DNA of 64,000 bases from assembly GCA_009773395.1 (NCBI GenBank), contig WRPI01000001.1:248001-312000 (forward strand), written 5' to 3'. Every line of letters begins with the position of its first letter. The first letter of the stretch is position 1. A model generated the notes under the pieces. It was given only the letters and a program-made list of their open reading frames with translations. It made no database searches and was not told where the DNA came from. The DNA is from Hyphomonadaceae bacterium (GTDB lineage: Bacteria; Pseudomonadota; Alphaproteobacteria; Caulobacterales; Aquidulcibacteraceae). Positions 1-8,301 of the stretch are shown here, piece by piece. A program made the position numbers and the translations under genes.

Positions 1-1
1 C

Positions 2-475
2 GTGCCAATTTTTTGCCCAGCATTTGTGGACAGCTCGGCAGGCTTCGGCCTTGTGAAGCACCAAGTGGAAAATGCAAAGGCTGGTAAGTCTTACATGGTT
101 ATTGATGCGATAGCAGATTTTCGTGAATTGACTGACATTAAAATCGCTGCTGGTCGCACTGGTTTGTTTATGGTTGGTGGCGGTGTGCCCAAAAATTTCG
201 CGCAAGATACTGTTGTCTGCGCCGAGATATTGGGGCTCGAAGCCGAGATGCACGCCTATGCAGTGCAAATTAGCGTTGCCGATGTTCGCGATGGCGCTTG
301 TTCATCTTCCACCCTCAAAGAAGCTTGCTCTTGGGGCAAAGTGTCGGTTGCGCTGGAGCAAATGGTATTTGCCGAAGCCACCAGCGTTGTGCCTTTGATA
401 ATGTCCGACGCATATCACCGCGGGGCATGGAAAAACCGCAAAAAACCACGTTGGGCGGATTTATTTAAGGATTAG
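2..475 (+). CDS. Deoxyhypusine synthase-like protein, C-terminal part (5' truncated by window)
   Basis: The reading frame is open from the first bases of the window, so this is the C-terminal 157 residues of a longer protein. The fragment carries the family signatures VGGGVPKNFAQD (about 58-69), VADVRDGACSSS (92-103) and EACSWGKV (107-114). Lys113 in the last motif matches the lysine that forms the enzyme-substrate imine in deoxyhypusine synthase. Eukaryotic and archaeal members modify eIF5A with spermidine. Bacterial members are of uncertain role; some make homospermidine or act on polyamines. The substrate cannot be told from the sequence. The gene converges on the methyltransferase with only 7 bases between the stops. 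Confidence 0.85.
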   Translation: MPIFCPAFVDSSAGFGLVKHQVENAKAGKSYMVIDAIADFRELTDIKIAAGRTGLFMVGGGVPKNFAQDTVVCAEILGLEAEMHAYAVQISVADVRDGACSSSTLKEACSWGKVSVALEQMVFAEATSVVPLIMSDAYHRGAWKNRKKPRWADLFKD

Positions 476-482
476 AATTGAC

Positions 483-1175
483 TTAAGACGGCCTGAATTG
501 AATAAAGCCGTCGCCATCATCGGCGGGCTCTTTCAAAATATCCGAATGCAGTTGCAGCTTCGTATGCTTCACTAAGGTTGAATTTGGTGAAGGCGCCACA
601 ATGTTTTTCGCATTTATTTGATTGACTATGTCATTCAAATTTGCGCCTTGCCAATTCAAATAACCGCGCAAAATATAGAGATGCATTGTCCTGGAATTGG
701 CGTGCGCCCATCTATCGTGCCAACCAAAGGCCTCGGGCCGCCAAATTGAGTTATGGCTAGCGTAAAAATTGCCAGGGATATTTTGCACCATGCATTCTGG
801 TGTTGCAATGATGATATAGGCGCTGCGGTAAGTTAGAAATTCCAACAAATCCAAGCCATCGCTTTTTTTGAAATGCTCAATTACATCGCCTAAAATCACC
901 ACATCGAAATTGGTTTCCTTGGTGTTATAGAGGCTATCTGGCACATCAATGATTACTTCGTCATATAGTTTTTCCAAATCCTCGCGGCACGCTTCTACGG
1001 CTTCAAGCGCTCTAACTAATGGCTTTGGTGACAAATTAGCAGCCCTGATAATTTTGCCATATTTTCCATCGCCTGACCCAATATCGAGGATTCGCGACGG
1101 TTTTATAATGCGCAGACATTCGATAATTGTCTCATCAAATGTATTATATGAAAAGTGAAGGTTTTCTTTGCTCAT
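483..1175 (-). CDS. Class I SAM-dependent methyltransferase
   Basis: A 230-residue protein with the SAM-binding motif ILDIGSGDGKYG at residues 29-40 and a later FDVVILGDVIEHF strand, as in class I methyltransferases. The substrate is not recognisable. No membrane segment or signal peptide is seen. A GGAA element lies upstream of the ATG. It converges on the deoxyhypusine-synthase-like gene. Its 5' side faces a 193-base gap holding a repeat element and then a glutathione transferase gene on the other strand. Confidence 0.75.
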   Translation of the reverse strand: MSKENLHFSYNTFDETIIECLRIIKPSRILDIGSGDGKYGKIIRAANLSPKPLVRALEAVEACREDLEKLYDEVIIDVPDSLYNTKETNFDVVILGDVIEHFKKSDGLDLLEFLTYRSAYIIIATPECMVQNIPGNFYASHNSIWRPEAFGWHDRWAHANSRTMHLYILRGYLNWQGANLNDIVNQINAKNIVAPSPNSTLVKHTKLQLHSDILKEPADDGDGFIQFRPS

Positions 1176-1259
1176 TTTGGCGATTTCCGTTCAAGTATTT
1201 TGCCAATTGTCATTGACCCATCAAAAATATAAAGTCAAATAACCGACATAGCACAGTTT

Positions 1260-1352
1260 GCGTTTAGTTATCACTAAACGCTCGCGCTAGTTTCTTTCCT
1301 GGTCGCGCATTTTTGCTTATTAAGTTGAATCAACTTAAACGCTATGCGCTCT
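1260..1352 (-). repeat. AGAGC-type intergenic repeat with two palindromes
   Basis: This stretch between the divergent methyltransferase and GST genes is repeated, inverted, at 31416-31476. The shared part (1291-1352) contains the palindrome TTAAGTTGAATCAACTTAA at about 1320-1338 and ends in an AGAGC box read on the minus strand. Next to it is a separate 9-bp stem hairpin at 1260-1281 (GCGTTTAGT, loop TATC, ACTAAACGC). It must lie between the two promoters or overlap them. It belongs to the short repeat family also seen at 3787, 3925, 31479 and 42667. Confidence 0.75.
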
Positions 1353-1368
1353 GGCAGGAGGCCGTAAA

Positions 1369-2046
1369 ATGACCAAACCAATTCTATTTCTTGGCAATCG
1401 AACTTATTCATCATGGTCCATGCGACCATGGTTTGCGCTTAAATATTCTGGCCTCGATTTTGATGAAATTGATGTCGAACTTGATGCAGACGGATATGGG
1501 CAGGCGCAAGTGCAGGCAGCTTTGGCAGCTTCACCTACTGGGCGCGTTCCTGCCCTGCATATGGGTGAGTTAAAACTATGGGATAGTTTGGCAATTTGCG
1601 AATGGGCCAATGAACAGGCACCAAGTGCAAATTTATGGCCGAAAGACGTGGGTGCTCGAGCACTGGCCCGCGCTGTAGTTTGTGAAATGCATTCAGGTTT
1701 TGGCGAAATCCGCAATAATTTGACCTGCAACATCAGGCGCAAAGTGCAGGAGCAAAATTGGAATGCCGCCACTTTAAGCGAAATGGAACGGCTAGATGAT
1801 ATTTGGTCGGGGCTTTTGGCGCAATTTGGTGGGCCGTATTTATTTGGCGAAAAACCAACAATTGCCGATGCGTTTTATATCCCAATGGCGACCCGTATGC
1901 GCACATATAGCGTCAGCCTATCAACCGAAGCGGCTTCGTATCGCGATTTTATTTTGGCTACCCCTGAATTTCTCGAATGGGAAGCGGCGGCAGCGAAGCA
2001 ATGGAAACCGTTTACCCGCGCCGCACATGACACGGTTTATGACTAA
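1369..2046 (+). CDS. Glutathione S-transferase family protein
   Basis: A 225-residue soluble protein with a thioredoxin-fold N-terminal domain (ILFLGNRTYSSWSMRPWFAL) followed by an all-helical C-terminal domain, the usual GST layout and length. The N-terminal Ser-Ser-Trp-Ser stretch is where the catalytic Ser/Tyr sits in this superfamily. The start is well supported by AGGAGG 7 bases upstream of the ATG. The actual substrate is unknown. Its stop codon overlaps that of hemN by 4 bases (CTAA). Confidence 0.85.
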   Translation: MTKPILFLGNRTYSSWSMRPWFALKYSGLDFDEIDVELDADGYGQAQVQAALAASPTGRVPALHMGELKLWDSLAICEWANEQAPSANLWPKDVGARALARAVVCEMHSGFGEIRNNLTCNIRRKVQEQNWNAATLSEMERLDDIWSGLLAQFGGPYLFGEKPTIADAFYIPMATRMRTYSVSLSTEAASYRDFILATPEFLEWEAAAAKQWKPFTRAAHDTVYD

Positions 2047-3371
2047 ATCACCCGCGAATGTTTGGCATTTGACCCGTCAAGATAGGCATCAAAATGGCGC
2101 GCCACAAGGCGCACAAATGGTTTGCCAAATTCGGTTACTTTGACAATTTCGTCAGTAATTTTTACCAAGTCACCTTCTTCGGCGGCCAAGTTTCTTATTT
2201 CAGTGAAAAAACTACCAACTCCGCCAAATTCCGCCAAATCAACTTCAAAATCACCCAATAATCTATCAATTATTTCGCGTCGCGTCTTATCTTCAGCACT
2301 TGTCGCCACGCCGCGTACAGTCGCAAATTCGCCGGCTTCAATTGCCCGTGCCCACGCTCCAGGTTCCGGATTGTTCTGGACATAGCCTTGCGGCAATGTT
2401 GAAATTGACGAACAGCCAAGGCCAATAATCGCATCGGCAGTTTCGCAACTATAACCTTGGAAACTTCGTTTGACAGTCTTGTTTAAGGCCGCAATTGCCA
2501 ATGGGTCATCGGAACGTGCAAAATGGTCAAATCCAATTGCAACATAGCCCAAAGCTTCAAGTGCGGCTTTAATTCCCATTGCTTGATCATAACGCAACGC
2601 TGTTTCTGGCAAGGCAGCCTCATTAATAAGCCGCTGGCGCTTTTTGAACCACGGCACATGGGCATAACCGAAAACCGCCAAACGACTTGGTTTAAGTGAA
2701 GCCGCAATTTTCGCGGAGTTTATCGCGTCTTCCAGTGATTGTTCTGGCAATCCATAAATCAAATCCATATTGACAGCGTCGATGCCTGCCGCGCGTAATT
2801 TTTTGGTGGCACGTTTCACCAAAGATAAATCTTGCACCCTGCCGATTGCTTTTTGAACGTGATGGTTCATGTCTTGCACACCCAATGAAGCGCGATTTAC
2901 ACCCGCTTTTACAAAAGCGGCAATATGCTCATCATTCAAAAGGCGCGGATCCATTTCCACGGCATGTTCGTTTATCTGTGATAAGTCAAAATGCGATTTT
3001 ATAGCATCTGTAATCTTCAAAAAAGTTGCGGGCGATAATATATTTGGTGTGCCGCCGCCCCAAGCAATTGATTTCACTTTGCGCGCCTTGGTTTTTGCGG
3101 CAACCAATTGGATTTCTTTGATTAGGGTATCGGCATAATCTAAGACTGGCGCTTCTTTGCGTGTCGCGAAAGTGTGGCAGCCGCAATAGAGACAAATGCT
3201 TTTGCAATATGGAATGTGTAAATAAAGGCTCAAAGTCGCGTCAGCGTTCAATTCACCCAGCCATTTGCCATAGGTTTCGGAGGTCACTTCAGCGCTAAAC
3301 ATCGGCGCAGTTGGGTATGAAGTATAGCGCGGCGCAGTTTTTTCGGCGATTTTGAGAAGGCTTAAATCCAT
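2043..3371 (-). CDS. hemN: Oxygen-independent coproporphyrinogen III oxidase
   Basis: Radical-SAM enzyme of 442 residues that converts coproporphyrinogen III to protoporphyrinogen IX in anaerobic or micro-oxic heme synthesis. The 4Fe-4S cysteines are in HIPYCKSICLYCGCH (Cys56, Cys60, Cys63, plus Cys65). The extra CGC arrangement is typical of true HemN rather than the HemW relatives. It is followed by WGGGTPNIL and the HemN C-terminal domain. Length is close to the E. coli enzyme. It converges on the GST gene with overlapping stop codons. Confidence 0.93.
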   Translation of the reverse strand: MDLSLLKIAEKTAPRYTSYPTAPMFSAEVTSETYGKWLGELNADATLSLYLHIPYCKSICLYCGCHTFATRKEAPVLDYADTLIKEIQLVAAKTKARKVKSIAWGGGTPNILSPATFLKITDAIKSHFDLSQINEHAVEMDPRLLNDEHIAAFVKAGVNRASLGVQDMNHHVQKAIGRVQDLSLVKRATKKLRAAGIDAVNMDLIYGLPEQSLEDAINSAKIAASLKPSRLAVFGYAHVPWFKKRQRLINEAALPETALRYDQAMGIKAALEALGYVAIGFDHFARSDDPLAIAALNKTVKRSFQGYSCETADAIIGLGCSSISTLPQGYVQNNPEPGAWARAIEAGEFATVRGVATSAEDKTRREIIDRLLGDFEVDLAEFGGVGSFFTEIRNLAAEEGDLVKITDEIVKVTEFGKPFVRLVARHFDAYLDGSNAKHSRVI

Positions 3372-3445
3372 GCCGCCCTTTAATCAGTTTTCAGCCTTAC
3401 TCTCAACCCCAATTGGCAAAATGCCGCACCTTAGCAGCAAAGAAC

Positions 3446-3775
3446 TTAAATCAAATTGGCCTTACCCCATTTTGCCAAAGCAAATAAAATTGGGCTAAGG
3501 CTTTTCCCGCGTTCAGTTAAGCTATATTCGACTTTTGGGGGAACTTGCGCAAATATTTCGCGATTGATCAGTCCGTCTTTTTCCAATTCTCGCAATTGAT
3601 TGGTCAAAGTTCTTTGCGTAATTTTGCAAAGTATGCGGTGCAGTTCGCCAAAGCGCAACTTACCGCCTAATAGCCGCATTAGAATAACGCCCTTCCATTT
3701 ACCGCCGATAATATCCAAAGTAGCTTCAACTGGGCATTTTTCATAAACTTCTTCTAAGTGCCTTTGTTTGCGCAT
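3446..3775 (-). CDS. HxlR-family winged-helix regulator
   Basis: A 109-residue HxlR-type DNA-binding protein: the N-terminal [16 protein letters not shown] leads into the winged helix ([31 protein letters not shown]). An upstream ATG at 3805 is in frame, but those ten codons lie inside a repeat arm. The ATG at 3775 has a good Shine-Dalgarno (AATGAGGAAAATATG), so I prefer it. The conserved cysteine before PVE is the redox- or electrophile-sensing residue in several family members. It is divergent from a MAPEG-GST pair, which it plausibly controls; this is inference. Confidence 0.88.
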   Translation of the reverse strand: MRKQRHLEEVYEKCPVEATLDIIGGKWKGVILMRLLGGKLRFGELHRILCKITQRTLTNQLRELEKDGLINREIFAQVPPKVEYSLTERGKSLSPILFALAKWGKANLI

Positions 3776-3786
3776 ATTTTCCTCAT

Positions 3787-3950
3787 TAGAGCCTTGGACG
3801 TTCAAATGGAATGCGGTTTGCCGCAGGAAATTTGTTCGAGATTTGGTGACAATTATGCAGTTAATATCGGGATATTAGCTAAATAATTGTTGCCGAATAT
3901 CGGGCAAATTAACAAGGTAAAACGATTCCATTTGAACGTCTAAGGCTCTA
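3787..3950. repeat. 26-bp inverted repeat pair (AGAGCC...TTCAAATGGAAT) flanking the HxlR/MAPEG control region
   Basis: Arms at 3787-3812 and 3925-3950 are inverted copies with a single mismatch over 26 bases, each carrying TAGAGCC and TTCAAATGGAAT. They enclose about 110 bases. The arms share the TAGAGC-spacer-TTCAA-GAAT pattern with elements at 31479 and 42667, so they look like a head-to-head pair of the same short repeat rather than a regulator-specific operator. Confidence 0.7.
3862..3904. promoter_or_regulatory. Candidate operator: palindrome TAATATCGGGATATTA plus a second AATATCGGG
   Basis: In the gap between the divergent HxlR and MAPEG genes there is a palindrome with 7-base arms (TAATATC, spacer GG, GATATTA) at 3862-3877. 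A direct repeat of AATATCGGG follows at 3896-3904. HxlR dimers usually bind palindromes beside their own gene. The position fits autoregulation and control of MAPEG-GST, but this is only a sequence-based guess. Confidence 0.35.
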
Positions 3951-4035
3951 GTATCCAAAATGATAGTATGGTCATTGTTACTGCCTACTTTCATAAACGC
4001 TCGTTAAATGCGATGCAATCGCAATGGAGGCAAAT

Positions 4036-4440
4036 ATGATTAATTACCCTGAAATTTACTGGCTGACTTTAACCGCATTGATGACGTCCATGTTTTACAT
4101 GCCCTATATCACTAGATTGATTGTGCAATTAGGCCCAAGAAATGCGGCGCTTGACCCTGATGGCAACCATCAGCTTGAAGCAAAATGGGCGCAAAGGGCA
4201 AAGCGGGCGCATTATAATGCGGTTGAAAACCTTGTCGTTTTCGCACCATTAGTGATTGTGGTTCACTTGTTAGGCTTACACAATGAAACAACCGAACTTG
4301 CAGTCAAAACATATTTTTTCGCAAGACTTGGCCATTATGTTGTTTATTTATTCGGCGTGCCATTTATTCGGACGTTATTATTTTTGGTATCTTGGGTTTG
4401 CCAAGTTACTTTGGCATTAACGGTCTTGGGGGCAATTTAA
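4036..4440 (+). CDS. MAPEG family membrane protein
   Basis: A 134-residue, four-helix membrane protein of the MAPEG family (membrane-associated glutathione transferase/eicosanoid metabolism). It has the characteristic ..AQRAKRAHYNAVENLVVFAPLV.. segment between helices 1 and 2. An in-frame ATG exists at 4024, but GGAGG at 4027-4031 is correctly spaced for the ATG at 4036, which I use. It abuts the next GST gene (TAA then GTG with no gap). This implies translational coupling and a shared detoxification role. Confidence 0.87.
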   Translation: MINYPEIYWLTLTALMTSMFYMPYITRLIVQLGPRNAALDPDGNHQLEAKWAQRAKRAHYNAVENLVVFAPLVIVVHLLGLHNETTELAVKTYFFARLGHYVVYLFGVPFIRTLLFLVSWVCQVTLALTVLGAI

Positions 4441-5043
4441 GTGCAATTATATTATTCCAACACTTCGCCGTTTGCGCGTAAAACCCTCATTGCTTTGATT
4501 GAAAAAGGGCTTGCGGCTAAAACAGAAATTATCTCTCTAAGCCCGGTGGGCGAAGGCGCGGCGCAAATTCAAAAAGCCAATCCCCTCGGGAAAATTCCAG
4601 TATTGGTGACCAAGGACGGATTAAGCATATATGATAGCCCACTTATTTGCGAATATGTGGACGGGCTAAGCGCCGAAAACCGCCTTATTCCGCTTGATGC
4701 CCAATCGCGTTTAGAAGCCTTGCAAACCCAAGCACTTGCCGACGGTATTATGGATGCGGCATTTTCAATGGTCATGGAGAAGCGGCGCATACCTATCGAG
4801 CAATCAGCAGCTTGGCTTGAGCGGTGGCGTGGTGCAATATTGCGTAGCATGGGTGCAATTAGTGAGCCCCGCCTCGACCCCGCACACCCATTTGATATTG
4901 GGCAAATCGCGATTGCTTGCGCGCTTGGCTATGTTGAATTCAGATTGCCTGAAATTGCATTTCCGAAAGCCGAAATAATCGATTTCTGGGCTGAGCTTTC
5001 ACAACGACCGAGTGTTGCGCAAACAGCACCGCCGAAAGATTAA
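4441..5043 (+). CDS. Glutathione S-transferase family protein
   Basis: A 200-residue GST with N-terminal thioredoxin fold (LYYSNTSPFARKTLIALIEKGL, in which SPFARK holds the usual active-site loop), the cis-Pro region GKIPVL and the ESxxI-like YDSPLICEYVDG. Start is GTG immediately after the MAPEG stop, so translation probably depends on the upstream gene. With MAPEG it forms a two-gene operon divergent from the HxlR regulator. Its stop overlaps the typA stop in the shared TTAA. Confidence 0.85.
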   Translation: MQLYYSNTSPFARKTLIALIEKGLAAKTEIISLSPVGEGAAQIQKANPLGKIPVLVTKDGLSIYDSPLICEYVDGLSAENRLIPLDAQSRLEALQTQALADGIMDAAFSMVMEKRRIPIEQSAAWLERWRGAILRSMGAISEPRLDPAHPFDIGQIAIACALGYVEFRLPEIAFPKAEIIDFWAELSQRPSVAQTAPPKD

Positions 5044-6887
5044 TCGACTTTTTGGCGGCGTTTGCGGAAGCTGGCATTTAATTCTTGCTTGCGCAAACGA
5101 ATGGCTTTGGGCGTAACTTCGACCAATTCATCATCATCAATCCAGGAAATCGCGGCTTCAAGCGTAAGGCGTTTTGGCGGAGTAAGCCGCATTGCTTCGT
5201 CTTTGCCCGATGAGCGCACGTTGGAAAGCTTCTTTTCTTTGAGTGGATTTACTTCCATGTCTTCAGGCTTGGCATTTTCGCCAATAATCATGCCTTCATA
5301 GACTTCTTCGCCACCGCCAATCATCAAAGTGCCGCGCGGTTCCAAATACCACAAGGCATAAACCACCGATTTACCAGTATCAGTTGAAATCAACGCTCCA
5401 TTGCGGCGGCCAGCGATTGCGCCTTTCCAAGGTGTGTAGCCATGGAAAATACGGTTCATAACGCCAGTGCCGCGAGTATCAGTCAAAAACTCACTGTGAT
5501 AGCCAATTAGGCCGCGTGATGGAGCATAGAAAGTAAGGCGGGTTTTGCCACCACCAGATGGCCGCATGTCTTGCAATTCGGCTTTGCGGATAGACATTTT
5601 TTCAACCACTGGGCCAGTGAACTCGTCATCAACATCAATGATGACTTCTTCCGATGGCTCCAAAGTGTCGCCATTATCGTCTTTTTGCAAAACTACGCGC
5701 GGGCGCGAAATTGAAAGCTCGAACCCTTCACGGCGCATATTTTCAATCAAAACGCCAATTTGCAATTCCCCACGCCCTTGCACTTCATAGGCATCTTTAT
5801 CCGCAGTTTCGGCGACTTTAATCGCCACATCGCTTTCAGCTTGTTTCCACAATCTGTCACGAATAACACGACTTTGCACTTTCGAGCCTTCACGACCAGC
5901 AAGCGGTGATGAATTCACCATTACTGTCACCGACAAAGTAGGCGGATCAATTGGAGTGGCAGGAATTGATTGCGTAACTTCAGGGTCACAAATAGTATTG
6001 GCAACTGTGGCTTCTGTAAGGCCCGCGATTGACACAATATCGCCCGCAATTGCCTCATCAATTGGCTGGCGCTTAAGGCCGCGGAAAGCCAAGACTTTGG
6101 AAACCCGACCGCGTTCAACCAAGGAACCATCAAGTGCCAATGCTTTAATACTGGTGCCGGCTTTAACGCTGCCACTTTCAACGCGGCCAGTTAGAATACG
6201 ACCCAAAAACGGATCTGAATCAATCATCGTAACCAGCATTGAAAACGGCTCGGTTGCTTTTTTCTCAGCTTCTGGGGGTTTGACGTGCGAAATGATAGTT
6301 TCAAATAGCGCATTAAGGTTTTCTGTTGGCCCATCAGTGGTAAGCGATGCCCAACCATCGCGGCCAGATGCATAAACCACAGGAAAATCAAATTGTTCCT
6401 CACTTGCACCCAAAGCCATAAACAGCTCATAAACTTCGTCCAAAACTTCGGCAGGGCGCGCATTTGGGCGATCAATTTTATTGATAACCACAATTGGCTT
6501 CAAACCCTGCGCCAAGGCTTTTGTCAAAACGAATTTGGTTTGCGGCATTGCGCCTTCCATTGAATCAACCAAAAGCAAGCAGCCATCAACCATTGATAAT
6601 ACACGCTCAACCTCGCCACCAAAATCGGCATGGCCCGGAGTATCAACCACGTTAATGCGGGTTTGATTGCCTTCAGCGCCATATTCAATTGACGTGCATT
6701 TGGCCAAAATCGTAATGCCGCGCTCTTTTTCTTGCGGATTGCTATCCATAGCGCGTTCGCCGCGTGCTTCATTTTCACGATACGCTCCGCCTTGGGCCAA
6801 CATGCCGTCCATAAGTGTGGTTTTGCCGTGGTCCACGTGGGCAATAATCGCTATGTTGCGCATTGAAAGCGCATTTGTTTCGGTCAC
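5040..6887 (-). CDS. typA: Ribosome-associated GTPase TypA/BipA
   Basis: Translational GTPase of about 615 residues. G1 is AHVDHGKTTL, G3 is DTPGHADFGGEV and G4 is NKIDR. EF-G-like domains and the TypA-specific C-terminal domain (YGLWYLEPRG-type region, WIDDDELVEVTPKAIRLRKQ) follow. The frame is open to an ATG at 6923, but a GTG at 6887 preceded by AAGGACTTATCAA has the better ribosome site and gives the usual family length. BipA acts in 50S assembly and stress adaptation. It stands alone here, followed convergently by a GST. Confidence 0.94.
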   Translation of the reverse strand: MTETNALSMRNIAIIAHVDHGKTTLMDGMLAQGGAYRENEARGERAMDSNPQEKERGITILAKCTSIEYGAEGNQTRINVVDTPGHADFGGEVERVLSMVDGCLLLVDSMEGAMPQTKFVLTKALAQGLKPIVVINKIDRPNARPAEVLDEVYELFMALGASEEQFDFPVVYASGRDGWASLTTDGPTENLNALFETIISHVKPPEAEKKATEPFSMLVTMIDSDPFLGRILTGRVESGSVKAGTSIKALALDGSLVERGRVSKVLAFRGLKRQPIDEAIAGDIVSIAGLTEATVANTICDPEVTQSIPATPIDPPTLSVTVMVNSSPLAGREGSKVQSRVIRDRLWKQAESDVAIKVAETADKDAYEVQGRGELQIGVLIENMRREGFELSISRPRVVLQKDDNGDTLEPSEEVIIDVDDEFTGPVVEKMSIRKAELQDMRPSGGGKTRLTFYAPSRGLIGYHSEFLTDTRGTGVMNRIFHGYTPWKGAIAGRRNGALISTDTGKSVVYALWYLEPRGTLMIGGGEEVYEGMIIGENAKPEDMEVNPLKEKKLSNVRSSGKDEAMRLTPPKRLTLEAAISWIDDDELVEVTPKAIRLRKQELNASFRKRRQKVD

Positions 6888-7187
6888 TTGATAAGTCCTT
6901 AAGGGGAGAAATGTTTTGGTCATAGACCCATGCCCGCGCGTTTAGTCGGTTATGGGCGAAAGGTCAACCATGTTGCAGGTGCGAAATGGTTATATTATTT
7001 CGACATTTTATTCCCCACCTGCAAATGCTATCAAATGCTATCAATTTCGATAAAGTCACAATTTTCCTTAAAAAGCTAAAGCTTGCAGGCATTTTTATTT
7101 TGGATACGGTGAAAACGTCAAATATAGCAGCAAGTCTTAGGGGGTGGATAAATTTTGTTTATTATCGGCTTTTGGTTGAATTAGATT

Positions 7188-7493
7188 CATTAGCTAATGC
7201 GATGCATGAGCAACAAATTGAATATTGCTTAGAAGAAATTGCTTGGGAATGGCCTTAGGGGCAAGTTTGCCCTAAGACCATTCGGTAATTATCCCTTCGC
7301 GCCCTAGGTTTTCGTCAAGTCCTCGCGCAAAGCGCGACCGCGAAGCGGCTGCGGGACTTGACTAAAACCTAGGGCGCACAAACACTTGTTGAATGGTTTT
7401 GGCGAGACAAGGTTCGCCATAAATCATTCCAAAGCCACTTTATCTTTCTTTCCCAAACAATGCACCAAATGCAGATATTTGATGCAACTTGAA
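7188..7493 (+). repeat. Composite three-hairpin repeat, copy 1 (full length)
   Basis: Core 7241-7436. Hairpin A is 7247-7283 (GAATGG/CCATTC ends). The long central hairpin B is 7299-7377 (GCGCCCTAGG/CCTAGGGCGC ends). Hairpin C is 7391-7429 (GAATGG/CATTC ends). The core is bounded by the inverted ends GCTTGGGAATGG and CATTCCAAAGC. A CTAATGCG-type palindrome lies to the left at about 7191-7205. The right flank to about 7493 (with CAAATGCAGATATTTG) is shared with copy 5. The element lies 3' of the ion channel gene and upstream of typA, and accounts for about half of the 616-base gap 6888-7503. I see nothing convincing in 6888-7187. Confidence 0.9.
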
Positions 7494-7503
7494 CGTCCGT
7501 GCC

Positions 7504-8301
7504 CTAATCTTCTAGTTTGTTTTGCATTGCATCACTGAAAGCGGCAGCCAATATTCCTGCAGGCAAAGCAATAATTCCGATGCCAACAATTGCAATAAAT
7601 GCCGCAACGATTTTTCCGAACACAGTTATTGGATAAACATCGCCATATCCAATTGTCGTAAGCGTAACAACTGACCACCACAACGCCCTTGGGATGCTGC
7701 CAAATTTATCTGGCTGAACCGCGCCTTCGATTAGATATAAAGCGGACGAACCAATTAGCAAAAGTCCGAAAGCAAAAAACAAGGTCAGAATAAATTCATA
7801 CCTTCGTGAGTGAATAGCTTTGCTTAAACTGCGCATAGCTGTTGACATTCGACCAAGTTTTGCGACGCGAAATATTCGGACAAGCCGTATTATTCTCAAA
7901 ATTGCAGTATTCGCTGAAAATATTGGCGCAACAGTTGAAATGACAACCAATAAATCTATCAGCCCTGAAAAAGAGAAAATGAACCTAACTCGCCCGTTCC
8001 ACGCGCCCTTCGTGGCATCGAGTTCAGGCGCAATCCAAAGTCTTACGATATATTCTACTAAGAAAACTAACCCAAGAGCCGACTCTACATAGCCTAACCA
8101 ACTCAACATTAGAGTCGGGAAGTTAGGCTCAGTGCCAAGAATAGCAGTAATTGTCCCGATAATAATTACGAAGATAAGCAATTTATTTGTTAAAGACAAA
8201 CCCAATTCTGCGCGTACCGCTGGTTCAAGTTCTTCAAAAACTTTTCGCCGAAATGACTTAATTTGAATTGCTTTGCTAGCGTCCATAATTTTTGTTTCCA
8301 T
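7504..8301 (-). CDS. Voltage-gated (potassium) ion channel family protein
   Basis: A 265-residue inner-membrane protein with six predicted helices. S4 carries regularly spaced arginines (ILRIIRLVRIFRVAKLGRM). A pore loop with the K+ selectivity filter TTIGYGDVYP sits before the last helix. This is the layout of bacterial Kv-type channels of the ion_trans family, presumably tetrameric. The start may be the ATG at 8301 or at 8286. The 8301 start overlaps the end of the upstream DUF4236 gene by 26 bases, suggesting coupled translation. Confidence 0.88.
   Translation of the reverse strand: METKIMDASKAIQIKSFRRKVFEELEPAVRAELGLSLTNKLLIFVIIIGTITAILGTEPNFPTLMLSWLGYVESALGLVFLVEYIVRLWIAPELDATKGAWNGRVRFIFSFSGLIDLLVVISTVAPIFSANTAILRIIRLVRIFRVAKLGRMSTAMRSLSKAIHSRRYEFILTLFFAFGLLLIGSSALYLIEGAVQPDKFGSIPRALWWSVVTLTTIGYGDVYPITVFGKIVAAFIAIVGIGIIALPAGILAAAFSDAMQNKLED

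Noticed and set aside
6986-7258. 90-codon open frame between typA and composite repeat copy 1
   Set aside because: Its last third is encoded by the repeat, it has no ribosome site or recognisable domain, and the composition is that of AT-rich intergenic DNA.
7241-7436. Reading the composite repeat simply as an intrinsic terminator
   Set aside because: None of the hairpins is followed directly by a uridine-rich run, and a triple hairpin with inverted ends present in five copies needs more explanation, even if it also ends transcription.
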